In this document: piece by piece, positions 5,868-6,779 of the stretch
Numbering within the stretch: position 1 is the first letter of the stretch
Layout: every line of letters starts with the position of its first letter
Source of the DNA: Oscillospiraceae bacterium
GTDB taxonomy: Bacteria > Bacillota > Clostridia > Oscillospirales > Oscillospiraceae
DNA: 6,779 nt
Assembly (NCBI GenBank): GCA_020025715.1
Contig: JAHHRQ010000087.1
Coordinates: forward strand, 1 to 6,779
Direction: 5' to 3'
The notes under the pieces: generated by a model
The model's database searches: none
What the model was told of the DNA's origin: nothing
What the model saw: only the letters and a program-made list of their open reading frames with translations
Position numbers and translations under genes: made by a program

Positions 5868-6779
5868 ATGAAGGTTTTTGTTACCGGTGTAAATGGACAG
5901 TTAGGCCATGATGTAATTAAGCTGCTTATCCAGCAAGGCTTTGACTGTGTCGGCAGCGGCAGTTCTGAAGCGTACAGAGGCATAAATGATGAAGTTGCTT
6001 TAAATCACTACATACAGCTTGATGTAAGCGATGGTGCAGCCGTTAAACAGGTTCTGAACAATTATAAGCCTGATGCACTTATTCATTGTGCAGCTTGGAC
6101 AAACGTTGAGACAGCAGAAGACGATGATAATTACAGCCGTGTCTATGCAATCAATACTGAAGGCACAAGCAATGTTGCAGATGCCTGCCATGAAATAGAC
6201 TGCAAAATGGTTTATGTAAGCACAGATTATGTTTTCGGAGAGAATGGAAACGAACCACATAAGGCAGATGACGTCAACTATGCACCTGAAAACGTGTACG
6301 GCAAAACTAAGCTGTTAGGCGAACTGGCTGTAAAAGAGAAACTGAAGAAGTATTTTATAGTTCGTACTTCATGGCTTTACGGTCTTAACGGCACCAATTT
6401 TGTTAAGTCAATTATAAATGCAGGTAAAAAATTCGGTAAGGTTTTTGTAGTTGACGACCAGATAGGAACTCCTACATATTCCATAGATCTGGCTAATTTG
6501 CTTATAAGCATGATTCAGTCTGACAAGTATGGTACATATCATGCATCCAATGAAGGCGGCTATATAAGCTGGTATGATTTTGCCTGTGAAATTTACCGTC
6601 AGGTTGACCTTAAATCCAAGGTATTCCCGGTAAAAACTGCTGACTATACCTGCACTAAGGTTAAAAGGCCCTTTAACAGCAGGCTTGATAAAGGAAAACT
6701 GGTCGAAAATGGTTTTGCACCAATGCCTGATTGGAAAGACGCTCTTCAGCGTTTCCTGCCTCTCATAAATATTGATTAA
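5868..6779 (+). CDS. rfbD: dTDP-4-dehydrorhamnose reductase
   Basis: This 303-residue short-chain dehydrogenase/reductase carries out the final NAD(P)H-dependent reduction that yields dTDP-L-rhamnose. The nucleotide-binding motif is VFVTGVNGQLG (3-13). LIHCAAWTNVETAEDD (71-86) and YAINTEGT (93-100) are typical of RmlD. The catalytic set is STDYVFGE (118-125) with Tyr144 and Lys148 in VYGKTK (143-148). The substrate half shows RTSWLYG (166-172), VVDDQIGTPTY (194-204) and KRPFNSRLD (266-274), all characteristic of RmlD and not of RmlB. Length is normal for the family. The ATG is preceded by GAGGGTGGAG (5856-5865), in which GAGGG at seven-base spacing is the best ribosome-binding site. The TAA stop is the last codon of the window, so the gene is complete. 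With rfbC it provides rhamnose for the polysaccharide made by this cluster. Confidence 0.97.
   Translation: MKVFVTGVNGQLGHDVIKLLIQQGFDCVGSGSSEAYRGINDEVALNHYIQLDVSDGAAVKQVLNNYKPDALIHCAAWTNVETAEDDDNYSRVYAINTEGTSNVADACHEIDCKMVYVSTDYVFGENGNEPHKADDVNYAPENVYGKTKLLGELAVKEKLKKYFIVRTSWLYGLNGTNFVKSIINAGKKFGKVFVVDDQIGTPTYSIDLANLLISMIQSDKYGTYHASNEGGYISWYDFACEIYRQVDLKSKVFPVKTADYTCTKVKRPFNSRLDKGKLVENGFAPMPDWKDALQRFLPLINID

Noticed and set aside
1..6779. Search for tRNA/rRNA genes, CRISPR repeats, insertion-sequence ends and transposase fragments
   Set aside because: None seen; the window is almost completely filled by co-directional protein-coding genes and the largest gap is 50 bases.

Overview
The window reads as one uninterrupted, single-strand (+) stretch of a bacterial surface-polysaccharide biosynthesis cluster. 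It holds the 3' end of one gene and seven complete genes, packed with gaps of -4 to +50 bases and with no visible promoter or factor-independent terminator. The base composition is moderately AT-rich, Shine-Dalgarno sites are purine-rich, and the gene content resembles capsule/exopolysaccharide loci of anaerobic Clostridia (Ruminococcaceae/Lachnospiraceae-like gut or rumen bacteria). That placement is an inference from style and gene families, not from a marker gene.

Layout: (1) bases 1-312 are the C-terminal end of a protein I do not recognise. (2) 309-1232 is a GT2-family glycosyltransferase of the rhamnosyltransferase-like kind, overlapping the previous gene by ATGA. (3) 1237-2115 is a TupA-family ATP-grasp ligase. 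(4) 2128-3201 is a dehydrogenase of the octopine/nopaline (opine) dehydrogenase family. (5) 3208-4185 and (6) 4187-5236 are two tandem but clearly divergent sugar-transfer-associated ATP-grasp proteins. (7) 5266-5817 is RfbC/RmlC and (8) 5868-6779 is RfbD/RmlD, the last two enzymes of dTDP-L-rhamnose synthesis. The window ends exactly at the rfbD stop codon.

How the genes may work together: rfbC and rfbD supply dTDP-L-rhamnose, and the GT2 enzyme is a candidate to transfer rhamnose or another sugar to a growing repeat unit. The unusual part is the middle. An opine dehydrogenase can join the amino group of an amino acid to a 2-keto acid by reduction, and ATP-grasp enzymes typically activate a carboxylate and join it to an amine. 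Placed together between a glycosyltransferase and rhamnose genes, these four genes suggest that the polysaccharide is decorated with an opine-type N-(carboxyalkyl) amino acid, or a short peptide containing one, linked by an amide bond. This would resemble in concept the carboxyethyl-lysine amides known in Proteus and Providencia O-antigens and the teichuronopeptide linked to TupA in alkaliphilic Bacillus. The pathway is an inference; the individual family assignments are well supported by motifs. A small pair of mutually exclusive hairpins over the rfbC ribosome-binding site is the only regulatory structure I could find.
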